Shown piece after piece: positions 60,869-64,000 of a stretch of DNA of 64,000 nt. Under the pieces are notes generated by a model. That model worked only from the letters and a program-made list of their open reading frames with translations. It was not told where the DNA came from and made no database searches. A program made the position numbers and the translations under genes. How positions within the stretch are numbered: the stretch's first letter is position 1; each line of letters starts with the position of its first letter. Source of the stretch: DASUKM01 sp036278735. GTDB taxonomy: Bacteria > Acidobacteriota > Vicinamibacteria > Vicinamibacterales > 2-12-FULL-66-21. The stretch is from contig DASUKM010000030.1 of NCBI GenBank assembly GCA_036278735.1, forward strand, positions 124,001 to 188,000, read 5' to 3'.

Positions 60869-63800
60869 ATGCGTCCCAGACCGCTGGTCCGTGTTTCCAT
60901 CCGCCTGCTCTTCGTTCTCACGTTCGTCGCCATGGTCGTCGCGGGACGCGCCCCCTTCATCCGGCTCGTGGCTCAGGCGCCCGACCCGTGCAGCGGCGAC
61001 AGCATCAATCCGATCGCGTGCGAGAACAGCAAGCCGGGTAATCCGGAGAGCGAGTGGGACATCAACGGCGCCGGGAGCACCTCGATCCAGGGATTCGCGA
61101 CGGCCATCAGCGTCGACCACGGCCAGACCGTCCACTTCAAGGTCGACACGAACGCGACCGCCTACCGGCTCGATATCTACCGCATCGGCTATTACGGCGG
61201 GCTCGGGGCCCGGAAGGTCGACTCGATCCTGCCGAGCGCGTCGCTGCCGCAGAACCAGCCGAACTGTCTCGTCGACGGCCCGACCGGCCTGATCGACTGC
61301 GGCAACTGGCACGAGTCGGCGTCCTGGGCCGTGCCGCCGGACGCCGTGAGCGGCGTGTACATCGCAAAGCTCGTTCGCACGGATGGCACCGCGGGCTCGA
61401 GCCACATCGTCTTCGTCGTCCGCGACGATGCGAGCACGGCGGACTTCCTGTTCCAGACGTCGGATACGACCTGGCAGGCCTACAACCAGTACGGCGGCAA
61501 CAGCCTGTACGTCGGGGGCCCGGGCACGAGCCCGGGGCGCGCGTACAAGGTGAGCTACAACCGCCCGTTCACGACGCGCGGCACCGGCCCGGAGGATTTC
61601 TTCTTCAACGCCGAGTACCCGATGATCCGGTTCCTCGAGGCCAACGGCTACGCCATGAGCTACGCCAGCGGCGTCGACACCGATCGCAGTCCGGCGATGC
61701 TCCTCCAGCACAAGATCTTTCTCTCCGTCGGGCACGACGAGTACTGGTCGGGCCAACAGCGCGCGAACATCGAATCGGCGCGCGCGGCGGGACTCAGCCT
61801 CGCGTTCTTCAGCGGAAACGAAATGTTCTGGAAGACGCGGTACGAGTCCAGCATCGACGGGAGCGGTACGCCGTACCGGACGCTCGTCTGCTACAAGGAA
61901 ACACACGCCAACGCCAAGATCGATCCGCTCCCGAACGTCTGGACGGGCACCTGGCGCGATCCGCGCTTCAGTCCGCCGGCCGATGGCGGGCGCCCGGAGA
62001 ACGCGGTCACGGGGACGATTTTCACCGTCAACGACGGAGCGCAGACCGCCATCCGCGTTCCGGCCTCGTTCGGCTCGCAGCCGTTCTGGCGCCACACCTC
62101 GATCGCGACGATGGCTCCCGGCACGACCGCGGTCCTGACCGACGGAACGCTCGGCTACGAGTGGGACGAGCCGCTCGACAACGGCTTCGAGCCGTCCGGC
62201 GTCCTCGAACTCTCCAGGACGACCGTCGACGTCCCCTCGAAGCTGCTCGATTACGGGTCCTCCTACGGATCGGGCACCGCGACGCACAGCCTGACGCTCT
62301 ATCGCGATCCGGTGGGCCACGGGCTGGTGTTCGGCGCCGGCACCGTGCAGTGGAGCTGGGGGCTCGACAGCGATCACGATCGCGGCAACGCGCCCGCGGA
62401 TATCCGAATGCAGCAGGCTACCGTCAACCTGTTCGCCGACATGGGATCGTCGCGGCCGTCGACGCTGCAGAGCGGTCTCGTGTTCGATGCGGGCACCGGC
62501 GACGTCACGCCGCCGGTGACCGTCATCTCGCAGCCGTCGGCTGGCGCGACGTTCAACGCCGGCGCTGCCGTGACGATCAGCGGCACCAGCACGGACACGG
62601 GCGGCGAGGTCGCCCTCGTGCAGGTGTCGGTGGATGGGGGCACGAGCTGGACCACCGCGACCGGCACCTCCGCGTGGAGCTATTCGTGGACGGCTGCCGG
62701 CAACGGACCGCTCACGATTCGCGTGCGCGCGACCGACGACAGCAGCAACGTCGAGAATCCGGCAGCCTCCGTGACGGTCACGATCGTGGGAAGCGGAACG
62801 ACCGGCGGCCTCGTCGCGGCCTATGCGTTCGACGAAGGAGCGGGCACCACGACCGCCGACCAGTCGGGAAACGGCAACACCGGCACGCTGGCGAACACCA
62901 CCTGGACCTCCACGGGCAAGTTCGGTCAGGCCCTGGCGTTCAACGGCAGTAATGCGTGGGTCACCGTCCAGGATTCGGCGTCGCTCGATCTCACGACCGG
63001 CATGACGCTCGAAGCCTGGGTCAATCCGACGGTGCAGAGCAGCTGGCGCGCGGCGCTGTTGAAGGAAACGGCCTCCGGCCTCGCCTACGCGCTGTACAGC
63101 TCCAACTCCTCACGACCGGCGCTGTATCTCAATACCGGCGGCTCCGACGCGGGACTGTCCGGCATCGCTTCGCTGCCGCTGAACGCGTGGTCGCACCTGG
63201 CCGCGACGTACGACGGCAGCACGATGCGGCTGTACGTCAACGGCACGCAGGTCTCCAGCACGTCGAAGACCGGCGCGATGCGCACGTCGACGAACCCGCT
63301 GCGGATCGGCGGCGATGCCCCGTGGGGTGAATTCTTCGCGGGCCAGATCGACGAAGTCCGCGTCTACAACCGCGCGCTGCAGGCCTCCGAGATCCAGGCC
63401 GACATGGTCACGCCCATTGCACCCGACACCTCGGCCCCCTCGGTGACGGGGGTCTCGCCGGCCGCCGGGGCGACCGGCGTGCCTGTGGAAACGGGCGTGA
63501 CGGCGGCGTTCAGCAAGTCGATGCTGGGCAGCTCCATCGGGTCCGCGACCTTCGACCTGCGCGACGCGTCGGGCCAGGCCGTCGCCGCGACGGTGAGCTA
63601 CGCCGACGCGACGCACACCGCGACGCTCACGCCGGCGGCGTCCCTGGCGGCGGGAGCGGCCTACCCCGCGACGGTGCACGGCGGCAGCGTGGCACCGGTC
63701 GTGACCGACTCGTCGGGCAATCCGCTGCCGGCGAGCGTCAGCTGGTCGTTCACGACCGCGTCCGGCGGCTCGACGTCGAACTGCCCCTGTTCGATCTGGA

Positions 63801-64000
63801 GCAGCGCGACGGTGCCGGCCAACCCGGCGGATCCCGACAGCGGGTCGGTCGAGCTCGGCGTGAAGTTCCAGTCGGATCGAGCGGGATTCATCGACGCGAT
63901 TCGCTTCTACAAAGGGGCCGGCAACGACGGCCCCCATGTCGGCAGCCTCTGGACGGCTGCCGGCACGCTCCTCGGAACGGTCGCCTTCACGAACGAATCG
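60869..64000 (+). CDS. Large exported protein with DMFase-like, LamG, Big_5 and DUF4082-like domains (3' end outside window)
   Basis: The first 1044 codons of a secreted protein. Signal peptide at about 1-34. Residues about 40-520 resemble the large-subunit C-terminal region of N,N-dimethylformamidase (YRIGYYGGLGARKV, SYNRPFTTRGTGPEDFFFNAEYPMIRFLEANGY, LSVGHDEYWSGQQRANIE). A bacterial Ig-like section, a LamG domain (VAAYAFDEGAGTTTADQSGNGN, LEAWVNP, DEVRVYNRAL), a Big_5 domain (APSVTGVSPAAGATGVPVETGVTAAFSKSM) and a DUF4082-like region (GVKFQSDRAGFIDAIRFYKG) follow. It is likely a surface or extracellular carbohydrate- or polymer-binding enzyme. Confidence 0.85.
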   Translation, partial: MRPRPLVRVSIRLLFVLTFVAMVVAGRAPFIRLVAQAPDPCSGDSINPIACENSKPGNPESEWDINGAGSTSIQGFATAISVDHGQTVHFKVDTNATAYRLDIYRIGYYGGLGARKVDSILPSASLPQNQPNCLVDGPTGLIDCGNWHESASWAVPPDAVSGVYIAKLVRTDGTAGSSHIVFVVRDDASTADFLFQTSDTTWQAYNQYGGNSLYVGGPGTSPGRAYKVSYNRPFTTRGTGPEDFFFNAEYPMIRFLEANGYAMSYASGVDTDRSPAMLLQHKIFLSVGHDEYWSGQQRANIESARAAGLSLAFFSGNEMFWKTRYESSIDGSGTPYRTLVCYKETHANAKIDPLPNVWTGTWRDPRFSPPADGGRPENAVTGTIFTVNDGAQTAIRVPASFGSQPFWRHTSIATMAPGTTAVLTDGTLGYEWDEPLDNGFEPSGVLELSRTTVDVPSKLLDYGSSYGSGTATHSLTLYRDPVGHGLVFGAGTVQWSWGLDSDHDRGNAPADIRMQQATVNLFADMGSSRPSTLQSGLVFDAGTGDVTPPVTVISQPSAGATFNAGAAVTISGTSTDTGGEVALVQVSVDGGTSWTTATGTSAWSYSWTAAGNGPLTIRVRATDDSSNVENPAASVTVTIVGSGTTGGLVAAYAFDEGAGTTTADQSGNGNTGTLANTTWTSTGKFGQALAFNGSNAWVTVQDSASLDLTTGMTLEAWVNPTVQSSWRAALLKETASGLAYALYSSNSSRPALYLNTGGSDAGLSGIASLPLNAWSHLAATYDGSTMRLYVNGTQVSSTSKTGAMRTSTNPLRIGGDAPWGEFFAGQIDEVRVYNRALQASEIQADMVTPIAPDTSAPSVTGVSPAAGATGVPVETGVTAAFSKSMLGSSIGSATFDLRDASGQAVAATVSYADATHTATLTPAASLAAGAAYPATVHGGSVAPVVTDSSGNPLPASVSWSFTTASGGSTSNCPCSIWSSATVPANPADPDSGSVELGVKFQSDRAGFIDAIRFYKGAGNDGPHVGSLWTAAGTLLGTVAFTNES

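Overview
This is a GC-rich bacterial chromosome segment with dense coding on both strands. Many neighbouring genes overlap by ATGA or GTGA, and several convergent genes overlap at their 3' ends. A duplicated MacB/FtsX permease paired with a PadR regulator (the ADOP type), a VWFA-related domain protein of the acidobacterial kind, DoxX proteins, DUF5658 and an M49 peptidase together suggest Acidobacteriota, probably a Vicinamibacteria-like lineage. This assignment is inferred from gene content only; there is no rRNA in the window.

Layout. 0-8.7 kb: 5' end of a HlyD-type adaptor, DoxX-like protein, ADOP permease with PadR, DinB protein behind a possible 24-codon leader, amidohydrolase, AraC regulator. 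8.7-13.4 kb: a two-gene methionine operon, an ArsR-methyltransferase fusion followed by cobalamin-dependent metH. 13.5-29.2 kb: hydrolase, oligoendopeptidase F, two MFS exporters, cyclophilin, a large DUF349 protein, phosphodiesterase, amine-oxidase-like flavoprotein, a class A beta-lactamase-like protein with a CHASE3 histidine kinase. 29.3-42.2 kb: S66 and M49 peptidases, HEAT-cyclophilin fusion, beta-CASP nuclease, PLP enzymes, a methylenetetrahydrofolate reductase-like protein (same one-carbon pathway as metH), a response regulator fused to a KaiB/thioredoxin-like domain, a pteridine-reductase-like SDR. 42.2-46.1 kb: a periplasmic three-subunit molybdenum hydroxylase of the PaoABC type. 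49.7-64 kb: orphan LigD polymerase domain with DoxX, outer-membrane and OmpA proteins, VWFA protein, aminotransferase, AI-2E-type permease, PP2C-type phosphatase, M1 aminopeptidase, and the start of a very large secreted LamG protein.

Main discovery. About 46.21-49.70 kb is an intact-looking 3.5-kb mobile element. It has perfect terminal inverted repeats (9-11 bp) and a 9-bp direct repeat GGCTGACCC at both junctions, and removing it restores a copy of a palindromic REP-like element present elsewhere in the window. It carries a transposase with an N-terminal SWIM zinc finger, a divergently read 55-residue ribbon-helix-helix protein starting at TTG, five heptamers phased at 11 bp in the shared promoter region, a tRNA-Thr(GGU)-like gene with encoded CCA, a coiled-coil/winged-helix-like protein, and an unknown protein paired with a dCTP-deaminase-like protein.

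Second general signal. At least 13 genes have a TANNNT-type -10 box ending 5-8 nt before the start codon, so transcription should begin on or next to the start codon (leaderless mRNAs). Two of these promoters have good -35 boxes: the transposase (TTGACA, 18-nt spacer) and the ArsR-methyltransferase/metH operon (TTGCCA, 18-nt spacer). Several occur as back-to-back divergent pairs.
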